Part shown: positions 46,145-56,600 of the stretch, in pieces
Layout: the number at the start of each line of letters is the position of its first letter
Numbering within the stretch: the stretch's first letter is position 1
Assembly: GCF_011745365.1 (NCBI RefSeq)
Contig: NW_024468913.1
Coordinates: 3,410,001-3,474,000 of the forward strand
From: Cryphonectria parasitica EP155
Taxonomy: Eukaryota > Ascomycota > Sordariomycetes > Diaporthales > Cryphonectriaceae
Direction of reading: 5' to 3'
Length of the DNA: 64,000 bases
Made by a program: the position numbers and the translations under genes
The notes under the pieces: model-generated
Seen by the model: only the letters and a program-made list of their open reading frames with translations
Told to the model about the DNA's origin: nothing
Database searches by the model: none

Positions 46145-48295
46145 CTTGCAGGCGTGCTGTGCTATCAGGCGGGCTGCGTGATCGAGTCGCTTTATTTCTT
46201 GTCTTTTTTTTTTTTTTTTTTTTTGGAAACGGTGCAGCGACGTTACTTGCGGCCCAAACGTCGAGTGTGGCTGATGCTCGACGGCGGGGTAAACAAGAAA
46301 TAATGACGAGGGGGACTTGGGGTGGTACGTTGTCGAGTGGTTGCGATGCCAGCCAGCAGAGGAGATAAAGACGTGTCGAAATGACAAAATGCGCAAACAA
46401 ACACACAAGACAAGAGATTGTGATGTTGCAAGGCCAGTGCTGCGTCGATGATTGGGCAGTGGTAGGGAAGGCGCATGCCCGACTCGAGCTGACTTGAGGT
46501 TGACACGGACAAACGCGCACCCTCACATGTGAGACTGGGCCAACAAGCGGTGGGGTTTGTTTTGGCGGGATGCGGTTCTGACAATGCAACGGCAAGGAAT
46601 GGTAAATGAGTTGCAGAGGAAGACAGCCCACTTTTGGGTCCACTGCTGTAGTAGCAGGAAATCCGCCGCAGCGTCAGCGACCCCGCCGAAAACACCTACT
46701 ACCACTGGCCCTGTTGGTGCAGCAACAGCGCGCTAGAACGCGCCAGAGATCCCCAAACTTTTGCATTCCAGGCCCCCAGGCTCTTCCCTCATCAGGGATG
46801 TCCCTGACGACCTGCAACACACCCTTTGCAAAGTTCTACCAATGGGCACCGGTAGTATTCCAACTATCGCACATATCTTTTTCCCCTCCAAATCTGGAAC
46901 GAGTCTGCTTTATTTGATGAAGCAAAGTGCAGGCTGCTGAGTGGCCTTGATTGAAAAAAAAAAAGAGCCTCTGTGAATTAAGACATGTACAGTATGATCA
47001 AGGCGATCAGACCTAGCGGCACGAACCTTCCTTCCATAAATAGGCATCAACTGGAACAAGTCTAGACGTCTTTTGTGAGCCTTATGTGTGACAACGCGAT
47101 TAGAGCTGTTAGCAGCTGGACTGTGTATAGAGGAAGGCTCTCCATATCTCTCTCTACGAAATCACTCCGCAGGCAATATGTTTCCCGGTGCAAGCAAGGC
47201 GTCAGGTAAGAATACAGTCATCTCAAGATTCGGATAGGTGTTCGATCTCGAGCTCTATGTACGGTAGCGACGAGGTCTTCGCGGCTTTGACGATGAGTCT
47301 CCGTCAAAGAATTTGAACTCTACGGAACCTTTCCGCATGATTACTCACTGACTTCTTTTGCACCTCCGACTTGATGAGGGATCCGTTCAGCATGCTACAT
47401 GTGCAGGCGCCTTGCGACGAGGTGGGCGTTATATGGCTCAACGGTTCCCTTGAAAAGTCCGGACTCACTTGAGAATGACTTTGAACGTAAATAAGACTTG
47501 AGTCCGTTTGATCGAAACTCGGGTTCTCCAGACTCGTCGTCCCAGCGCCGGCTGCTACTGCCGGCTGGTAGGAATCGCTAACGAGACGGTTATATGGAAC
47601 GGCTCATTCGGTGCACTGCGACAATGGGTGACAACATATGCTATATTTATAGGCCATAAGGCACGTCCAGCCCAGTGACTATTCCGCACGATTCCACCTC
47701 CAAGAACTGTCCAGGAATGTGACATGGCGGGGACCGGTGTAGAGGTGAGGGCGAGTATTCCAGTCTGTGGCGATACAAGGCATCGTGGAACATTGGGAGT
47801 TTGAGATTAGACGACGATGAACAGCGGTCTTTGAATCAAAGTACGAACAGCAGCAACTTCTGCGACAAAGCCGATAGCACAGATGCATTTCAATTGGATA
47901 ATTCACTCTTAGTTGGCAACAAGGTCCAAAGCCCAACCCGCCCTTTCTAGTCACAAAGGCTCCATCACAGTATGGATCAGAAAGATAATTGCGTTTGTGT
48001 GATCAGACAGTCGATCGAATTCTCTAGACGTTCGTGAAGACTGAATTAGGCGTCCTCGGGCGCCCGGTTGCGAAGGACCCCTACGCCGAAAAGCAGTAGA
48101 AACACAGATGCAAATTCCATGATGCCCGTAGCCGATCTCGTTGTAAAATGAAATATCCTTTTCAGAAATTCGTCCCTTCCAATTTCCGGAGACCGCCGGC
48201 CCAATCCGTAGAGGGTAGTCCTCTAGTCTTCTGGTCCATGTTGTTCCGATGCCCGCCCGTCACCAGTTCATCCCGCCGAAGCACCCGGTGTGCGC
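46145..48295. other. Intergenic region between two minus-strand genes
   Basis: 2.15 kb. The kinase 5' flank has a 21-nt poly(T) (46204-46224). A 24-codon minus-strand ORF with a hydrophobic core (48046-48120) lies in the eS30 3' flank. No gene is supported here. Confidence 0.5.
46204..46224. repeat. Poly(T) homopolymer, 21 nt
   Basis: An uninterrupted T run about 60 bp upstream of the kinase start codon; it reads as poly(A) on the kinase sense strand and lies in its promoter or leader. Confidence 0.9.
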
Positions 48296-48872
48296 TTACG
48301 AGGTGGGGTTGGGGTTCATCTGTCGCGCTGTGTCAGCCAGAGTTGCCTTCTCCTTCAGGGGCACAAGACGCAGGGCAGAGGGTGGCACAGCCATCCATCT
48401 GCATCTGCTTGCGGTTTCCTTGGTACTGACCTTTCTCTTGCCACCGGTGAGCTGGACGTTCACGAAGCGGCGAGTGTACTTGAGCCTCTTCATGGCACGG
48501 CCCTTACTGCTCTGTTGTCAGCATAATCCAAGACATCTCCTTCTTCTTGTCGCATGTTGGATCGACTTTTGAGGGAAGGGAAAGGGGATTCGTTGATCGA
48601 GGGTCGCGCGTCGGGGGTTTCATCACACGTACGGCAGCTTCTTCTTCTCTGTATCAAAGAATTTTGTTAGTATTTGTGTATTTATCAAGAAGAGACGAGA
48701 ATTTCGACATTGCGCACCTTGCTTCTCAACCTTGGGGGTCTGAGACTTGACCTTGCCGGCACGGGCCCTGTTTGTCGAAGAATTTGTCAGAAATTTTTCG
48801 CCCACTTGTTCGTCGCTGCAGCAGCCAGCCTGACGCCGGTCGTCCTTACAGAGATCCGTGAACCTTTCCCAT
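48296..48872 (-). CDS. rps30: 40S ribosomal protein eS30
   Basis: Five exons: 48872-48850, 48767-48718, 48648-48633, 48506-48431 and 48319-48296, encoding 62 residues. The protein starts MGKVHGSLARAGKVKSQTP and ends GGKRKMNPNPTS, near-universal eS30 sequence, so every junction is fixed by the known protein. All four introns have GT..AG ends (82, 69, 126 and 111 nt). Exon 3 is only 16 nt. Introns make up two thirds of the gene, as is common in highly expressed fungal ribosomal protein genes. There is no N-terminal ubiquitin-like fusion (FUBI) as in animals; this matches the usual fungal form. The protein sits in the head-shoulder region of the 40S subunit near the decoding centre. It is divergent from the WBP11-like gene. 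Confidence 0.96.
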
Positions 48873-49171
48873 TTTCGATGTTTATTTGGTGACTGTCGAT
48901 GTTGATGATCGGTGTCTGGATGGTAGGGGGGGGGGGACAGTCGATGGTTTGTCGATTGAAGGTTGTCGGACGGTGATGAGTCGTTGGAGGAATTCTTGGT
49001 GGGTTTGCTGAGGTTTGCCCCCGCTGGCAGTGGGCGGCGAACCGATTCGGGCTAGCACCACAAATCACGTGCAACTTGTCGGCGTTAAGATAAAACCACG
49101 ATAAGCCTAGTAGGAGGGAAGATCAAGAGGTGACGCTCTTAACCTCGACATCGTACAAGCAGACCGACAGA
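48873..49171. promoter_or_regulatory. Compact bidirectional promoter, eS30 / WBP11-like
   Basis: 299 bp separate two divergent start codons. A G/C homopolymer (48927-48936) and an ATCACGTG box (CACGTG core at 49066-49071) are present. CACGTG is an E-box recognised by fungal bHLH factors; its use here is inference. Confidence 0.55.
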
Positions 49172-50103
49172 ATGGCCAAGGAGAAGAATTACAACCCGGT
49201 GCAGGCTCAGCGGAAGGCCGACAAGGCTAAGGCTATCAAGAAAGGTGCGCAATCTCCTAGTTCTCTCCCTTTCCCTTTCGTTTTCTCTGACGACTAACTT
49301 GGTCTCTGTTAGGAAAGGCTGATGTTGCAGCCAAGCGCAATGAGCGCCTTGCAAAGCGCAACCCGGAGCGCATACAAAAACAAGTCGATGACCTGAAGGC
49401 AATCGCCACTGGTGGTGGCAAACTTACACGACACGAAGAGCAGCTTCTGGAAGGCCTGGGAAAGGAGCTCAAGGCAGTGCAAAAAGCTCGCGAGGCACTC
49501 GGCGACGCAGCACCTCAGTTCAGGCGCGACGGGCCACCACGCGACGGAAACAATGACCGAGGAGTGCTAGGCAAACGGAGACGAGACTTTAATGATGCCC
49601 AGTCGAGCAGTGACAGCGATGTGCCTGAGGACGTCAAGGCCATCCCCATGCCGAGGGACACGCCACCGCCCATCCCGAAGGAGTTCATGGATAAGTGGTG
49701 GGCCAAGAGGAGGGCAAAGAGGAATACAAATGCCAACACTGAGCCGCTTGGGCGTGACAGAGGCATTGGCGGGGAGGGCGGTAATGATAACGAGCGTTCT
49801 ATGACGAAACCACCAGCACCGGTGGTCGAGAGCAAGACGGTGTACGAAGCCAAGCCCATGGTGAGGGATCTAAGGAAAGAGGCTGCCGCCTTTGTTCCGA
49901 CCGTTGTGAGGCAAAAGCTGGATAAAAGCCAGGGCAAGGGCGGTCTGATGGAGCCCGAGGAGGCGGACAGGTTGGAGCAAGAAGGGTACCTGAAATCTGC
50001 AGCCGCCATGACAACGGATGGCCCGTCGACCGAGATCGAAGATGGTTCGGCACCTGCACTCAGGCATGTCACCATGGAGGAAATTGAAGACGACGAAGAC
50101 TGA
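49172..50103 (+). CDS. WBP11-domain pre-mRNA splicing protein
   Basis: Two exons, 49172-49244 and 49313-50103 (GTGCGC...TTAG intron, 68 nt), giving 287 residues. The N-terminus (MAKEKNYNPVQAQRKADKAKAIKK, crossing the junction into GKADVAAKRNERLAKRNP) is the WW-domain-binding protein 11 signature: a highly basic helix. Further on are a short polyproline motif (TPPPIPKEF), the acid-rich SSSDSDVPEDV segment and a C-terminal acidic tail EEIEDDED. Human WBP11/NpwBP and plant relatives are nuclear proteins that bind the PQBP1 WW domain and take part in splicing. Only the N-terminal domain and general layout match; the long polyproline region of the animal protein is absent. Confidence 0.82.
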
Positions 50104-51135
50104 AAGAAAACCAAAACAAATTGTCTGGGCGACTCAGCCACACAAGGAATGAATTCACCTATAGTCGTGGAGATATCGCAAAAGGTATTGCTGAGCCACG
50201 CACGTCTTTCACGGTTTGTGAGTACCTACATACCTACCTATTTCACACACTTCCCAATAAGGCCCTTACCGTAATCATATGGAAATTGTAGGACACGTCA
50301 ATCAATCCATATCCTGCGGCATTCCTTGGCAACTAACAAGATCATGTCCAGTCCACGTTCTACAATGAAACATTGGTAGCCAACTGTCTGGGCTCCCATC
50401 TCAGTGGACTGCCAGCCTCAGGTGCTCTAGCCTCTGCAGACATAGTATTCCGGCTACCTTTGGTGGCCTCGTGCTATGACAGCAAGTCTCCTTGCTGTTC
50501 GAAACATTTAGTATGGTCCAATGAGAGGCGGACTCGATCCGCGGCCACCACCAAGAGGCAACACCGACATGTCGAACAGAGACACATGCTAATGGCGAGA
50601 GTACGAATCTGAGGGACAACGGTGGACTCTGGTTTGGTGGTGCCACGCCGTAAACGAGTCTTCACAATTACGTGCAAGGTATACTGCCAGTTATCACAAA
50701 ATTAACCTGAAGGAGCAACATTCTCCCGCTGGACTCCTACTTCTGACAAATGGCGGGGTTACGGATGACATGTGCAAACTCGTGATTGGGCATGGAGGAG
50801 GATGTTGGGAGTGTGGCATCCTTCTCGTCTGCTCTGCCGCCTCGCCTCCTTCAGTCTGGGGATAGCATAGTCAATATTTCAAATATCTCTTATCCCAAGG
50901 ACCCATAGAATGTCGGCTTCCAGCGGGTCTCCACATCAACTGACTGGGGGGGGGGGGGTTGACCCATCCATCCGAAAACGGAAGCAGACCGGCAAACGAT
51001 TGTTTGGTGGAAGGCGTTGAATCTAACAAAATAATGACGACGGGTGTGATTTCAACAAGTCGACCGTATGCGCTGTTGAGTTGATGATTTAGTTGAGCAC
51101 GTGCTACTTTCCCAGTTCCGTTCAAAGAGTTTGTC
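50104..51135. promoter_or_regulatory. Intergenic region upstream of MFS transporter
   Basis: 1 kb between two plus-strand genes. It has a G homopolymer at 50947-50957 and no supported ORF. It must contain the promoter of the transporter gene. Confidence 0.5.
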
Positions 51136-52841
51136 ATGGCTATAGAGACTCTTCCAACTCTAAACAACCTTGAGAACAACTGGACATATAGCAGTGGCGG
51201 TAGCGGTGGTGGTGGTGGAAGCGGTTCACTATGGGGGGACTCGGTGGCCGTGAAGGCTCCATACGAGCCAGCGAACAGTTCGGGCGCGGCTGAGCTCAGG
51301 TCGCGGCACGAAGAGATGGAGGAAATCGACCACGACTCTGGCTCGAGATCCGACGAGATGGAGGATGAGAAGGAGAAGAAGAGCAGCCAGGCGCCAGACA
51401 TGGCAGCCAACCTACCCACCGCGCCTGATCTGCTTGTTGTTCCAAGCAACCCCGAGCCAGACCTGCGCAGGCGCTCAACGTCGTCCAGCACAGAACATGA
51501 GACCTACCCGGAAGGTGGCCTGCAGGCATGGCTCGTTGTGTTTGGCTGCTGGCTTGCCCTCATCGCCTCTCTGGGTCTGCTTAACACGCTGGCCACCTTC
51601 CAGACGTACCTGACCACACACCAGCTGGCGCACTACAGCGACGGCACCGTTGGGTGGATCTTTTCTCTTCACACGTTTGTTGTGTTCTTCTTTGGGCTGT
51701 ACATTGGTCCTCTATTTGACAAGTACGGGCCAAAGTGGATTGTCCTGGCTGGTATGCTCTGCATTGTCACTGGCATGATGCTGTTTAGTATATCCACCGG
51801 TATGTTTTTTTCTTCTTTTCTTGTTCATTCTTTTTCTTCATATTAAACGTGATATCCACTCCGAAATGTTTTCTACGTGGCTGGCCATATAAATGAGTGA
51901 GAATGCTGAATCGACTCATCGTGCCTCTCCAAGAACTCTGGCACTTTATCCTATCCTTTGGTGTCCTTACAGGCCTGGGCTGCTCCCTCATCTTCATCCC
52001 CTCCTTTGCCGCGCCGGGCCACTACTTTATGCGCCGGCGGGGGTTCGCAACAGGCTTTGCTGCAATGGGCGGCTCCATCGGCGGCATCATCTTCCCGCTC
52101 ATGCTCGAGTCCCTCTTCCCGCGCCTGGGCTGGGGCTGGTCGATCCGCATCGTCGGCTTCCTGTGTCTCTTCCTCTGCGCCATCGCCAGCCTCCTCATCC
52201 GGCGCCGCCTGCCCCCGGCCAAGAACGCCAGCCCGCACCCAGACTTCCGCATCTTCAGGGACCGCGCCTTCTTGCTCACCACCGTCGGCGTCTTCCTGAT
52301 GGAGTTTGCCCTGTTCATCCCCCTGACCTACATCTCGAGCTACGCCCGCGCCGCCGGCTACAGCAGCTCCCTCTCCTTCCAGACCGTCCCGATCCTCAAC
52401 GCCGCCTCCGCCCTGGGCCGCGCCCTGCCGGGCTACTGGAGCGACATCATCGGCCCCTTCAACATTGAGCTTCTCATGATGCTCCTCTCCATAGTCGCCT
52501 GCTTCGCCATCTGGCTTCCCGCCGGCTCCTACACCGCCGGCCTCGTCCTCTTCGCCGTGCTCTTCGGCTTTGCCTACGGCGCCTTTGTGAGCACCACGCC
52601 TGTGTGTGTGGGCCGCCTGTGCAAGACCCAGCAGTATGGGCGGTACTATGCCACCTGCTACACCGTTGTCAGCTTTGCCTGTCTGATTGGGGTTCCTATT
52701 GCGGGAAATATCTTGACGAGTGATGGTGGCGCATACTGGGGGGTGATTGTCTTGACGGGGTGTTTGTTTGTGGGGGCCTTTGTGTGTTTGGGGGTTGCCA
52801 AGGGGTGTAGTGTGAACTGGAAACTGTTGGCTATTTTTTGA
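51136..52841 (+). CDS. MFS transporter, monocarboxylate-permease (MCT) type
   Basis: Two exons, 51136-51799 and 51934-52841 (GTATGT...CAAG intron, 134 nt), giving 523 residues. A roughly 125-residue hydrophilic N-terminus with a Gly/Ser run precedes YPEGGLQAWLVVFGCWLAL, the usual opening of fungal MCT-like permeases. About 12 membrane segments follow. Motif-A-like sequence GPLFDKYGPKW lies between helices 2 and 3, and the FVSTTPVCVGRL region in the C-terminal half is also typical. Such proteins move monocarboxylates or related small acids by proton symport, and relatives occur in secondary-metabolite clusters as exporters. It is convergent with the PKS and 0.8 kb away; a functional link is possible but unproven. 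Confidence 0.9.
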
Positions 52842-53659
52842 GGTGCTTCGGGTTGTTTATATGTGTCATGTGCAGGTGCAAGAAGAGCAGGAGGAAGTCC
52901 TAACCTCTCCCTTCATTGTACTAGATCTTAGTAACTGTACCATAACACACCACAGGAAGTTTTCGGCTGGTTGTATTCATATCGCCAGTCATTATCTTCC
53001 TCTCCTTTCTCTCGACCAAGTCAAGCTACTGGAACACCAAGACAATCACATTCTCATCCAGACCTCTTCCCAACAACAATCCCACCCTACTGTTTCAATC
53101 TCGAATGTTTCTTATCATATTCTCAACGAAAACTTGCAATATCAGAATGACCTCTAATTAATCTATGACTGTTCATGACCAACCACAATGGTGACATCAT
53201 CCTCAACTTCTTGCTTTATTTGGTCAACATGGTAAGACAATGCAAAACATTAATATAGGCATCATGATTTAGTGTGAAAGGTTTGACAATGTTATATGCA
53301 TAGTTAAAGTAACTATTCGTCGTCAGCGAATTTTGCATTCTTTAGTTGAGGTCCAAAAAATTGTCCAAGCAAGGGAGATAGATCATCGACGTGCCTTTCA
53401 AAAGAGAGACTCCCCACGTGAGAAAAAAAGAGACGTAAAAAGTTACAGCCAGTTCCCGCAACGTATATCATAACACAATTTGAGAAAAAAGAACAGAAAA
53501 GGACAAATCCTGGCGCGTGGAAAAAAGGAAGAAAAATAGCAGAACGCCATAGGCTTGCCAGCGGGTATAGTAGCATAACTCCCACAAATCTCTAACAATA
53601 CTTGAACATTTTCGTCCTCATACATTATCCTCCGCCCCCCCTCCTTCCTTTTCTCTCTC
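52842..53659. other. Convergent intergenic region, MFS / PKS
   Basis: AT-rich 3' flanks of two convergent genes, with A-rich stretches near 53420-53540. No ORF supported. Confidence 0.55.
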
Positions 53660-56600
53660 TTAAACACCCCAGCCTCCCTTCTCCGCAATGCTCCTGGCAA
53701 GCTCCATGATACTCGCAGCCCCGATGACCTCCATGTCCGTGATCTTGACGCCCAAGTTCTTGAAGATCCAGCTTCGGAAGCTGGAGGTCACGAGCGAGTC
53801 CACCCCGTACGCCGTCAGGCTCTTGTCGGCGTCCATGTCGGCCGAAGACATACTGAGAGACGCCGACAGGTAGTTGATGCAGCCGCGCAGCACCACCTCG
53901 CACGCATCATCCAGGCCGTCCGCGTGCCGGAGGGCCAGGGCCAGGGCGCGGCCGCTGTTTTGGGACGACTGCGACGAGAAGGACCCATTGGTGGTGATGG
54001 TTGTAGTAGGCGACATGCCGCGGCTACTGTCGTCGGATGGGGCCTGGGGCTGGTCGATCTGGTTCAGGAGCTCGAACAGCTTCGTCTCGGCCCAGTACGG
54101 GTCCGAGACCTCGTTCTGAAGAATGAGCCCCCCTGTGCCGACACCAGTGACGACCTGCGGCGGCAGTGAGAGAGGGCCGCCGTGGCCGCCACACATGGCA
54201 CGCTCGACGAGGAAGAGGTAGTCTTCCAGAAGCACCATGAAGAAGCCGCTGGCCTTGAGCTTGGCGCAGGTGGCGTCGTCGTCCTCGAGCATGCCCGCGC
54301 CTGCGACTGGTCCAAGGTCAATCGAGACCGAGTGCATTCCCTTGGAGGCACGGTGCCAGGCCAGCGCGTCCTGATAGCAATTGCCAGCTGCGTAATTTCC
54401 CTGGCCGCGGTTGCCGATGACACCTGATGCCGACGACAGGAAGATGAAAAAGTCCATATCCTGCGGCAGGACCTGGTGCAGATTCCACGAGCCTACGATC
54501 TTGGGACGTGTCGTGGCAGACCACTCCTCGTACGTCATCTTCTCCCACACGGCGTCGGCGATGACAGCAGCGCATTGCATAGCACCCTTGATGGGTGGCA
54601 TGTCGGCGCTGGCGAGGGCCTGTCGGAGGGCCTCCTCGTGGCAGATATCCACAGCAAGGGCCTTGGCAAGAACGCCACGTTGTGACAGTGACTCCAGGAA
54701 ATCGACGTCCTTGAGGGCTTTGGCACCAGATCGTGACAGGAAGAGCAAGTAGCGAGCACCACGGCAGACCATCATTTCGGCCGCTGCCTTGCCCAGCCCG
54801 CCCAGACCGCCGGCTAAGACGTAGGTCGCATTGGGATCCAAAGACACTGGCTTGAGAGGGTTTGTGCCCAGACGAACCACAGAACTGTCTGTAAAAGTCA
54901 CAGTGTTCAGATGTCGGCCAGGCCTGGCAGACATGGTCTCCCAGAGATCATCTAGGTGCTCCACGCGTTCCTCGAGCACGAGGCTGTCGGGACACTTCCC
55001 GAGCTGGCCTGAGAGTTGCAGCTCGAGTACCTCTGACCACGCCTTGGAAAAGACCTTTTGGCGCTTCTCAAGCAGAGCAAAGAGGTCAAACTTGTGGAAG
55101 GAGATGTTGGCGTGTTGAGGGATGACAGCTGTGGTTAACATGGTCGCATTGGCGTTGACGATCAGAAAGAGGTGGCCATTCGTGGCGACGCATTGCGAGC
55201 TCAGATCGAGGTGGGCAGGGGATGGCGAGAAGAACAGTTCCACGCCAGCTCCTCCTGTCAGACGCATGATCTCGTCAGGGAAGCGATCGTTGGTCGTGTC
55301 GATGATGCAGTCCATGGGAATGTCGTAATTGGTGTGGATGAAGTCTTTTTCCTCTGCATTCAGGACGCCAACGAAGGTGGTTGCTCCAAGAGCCTTGGAG
55401 AGGCGAAGGACTGCGTCGCCGTATGGGCCGCAAGCACGATCGACGAAGACCATATCTCCCGAGGAGATGCATCCGACCGTGGTGAGCCCATAGTAGGCAG
55501 TGACCAAAGCAGTCGGGCTCAAACCCCGGATTGATGACCGATCTTGAAGCTTATGAACGAAGCTTTGGTTCAAAATAATGGAGGTTTTGATGGTGCTTCG
55601 CGCCAGAGCAATCACAAGGCTGCCGATAGGGAGACCAGTGACGTTGTTCCCCATCTCTGTCACCGTGCCGACGACGTCAGCGCCCAAAACACTCTCGCTG
55701 CTCTTGCCCATGATGGTTTCAAGATCAATGGGGAACAAGTGGGTGCTATCGACCGTGATGCGGACTTCGTTGGCGCCTAGAGGTCGTTGGACCGACGCGT
55801 CAGTCACAAAATATGTGCTCTTGATGTCAGTGACATGGCCAACTTTGACTTCGACAGGGCCTTCGATCTTCTCCAAAGTCAACTTCTGGATCTGGATCGC
55901 TTCATCATCCCCTTTTTCGATGACGTTGTTCAGTGCTTCCAGAGGACGCAAGCGAGCACCGAAAAGCCTGCGATCACGCAGAGAGTATTCAACTTCAGGA
56001 ATAATGTCCAGATTAGGCTTGACAAAGGAAGACTTGAATACCCATGTGATTGCAGACGCCGACGCCGACAGGGCAGCTTCGCCCTGGCTCTGAATGGTAC
56101 CGAGATCCAGAGTGACAATGCGTTTCGACGAGTCCTCCGAGCGGATGGTCCTGGCCAGACCGTAGAAAGGCGCCTTGGCGGGGTTGTCGACCGCATTCTG
56201 AGCACCCGTCGTGACCCAGAGCAGGCCGCTTGTGGCCGTCAGAACCTTTTTGAGCAGAGAAAACGTCTGGGGCTGCATGTCGAACAGGAGGGACTGATCA
56301 ATCTCGACGAGGGAAATACAAAGCTGGTGCATGTGCTGCTCGGACAGCTGTGACAGGCGAACGGGCTCAAGACTCGGCAGCGCAAGATGACGGAGCACAA
56401 GGGTTAGTTCCGCCGAGATGTTGCCGTCTGGAAGCAAAAGAATGCCCGTTTTCCCCTCGTCGACAGCAGTCGTGCCATTCGTGTATGAAGGCACAGGCCC
56501 TAGATCATGCCAGAACATCTCGCTGCACAGATTTCGGTTGCTCGGCAGAAAGCTCGAGGCGTCGGAGGAGATTTTGACAAACTCCATCCCCTTGACGACA

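Noticed and set aside
48046..48120. 24-codon minus-strand ORF with hydrophobic core and an upstream 25-codon ORF (near 48,163-48,240)
   Set aside because: Possible small membrane peptide, but it lies in the eS30 3' flank, is very short, and no consistent intron joins the two pieces.
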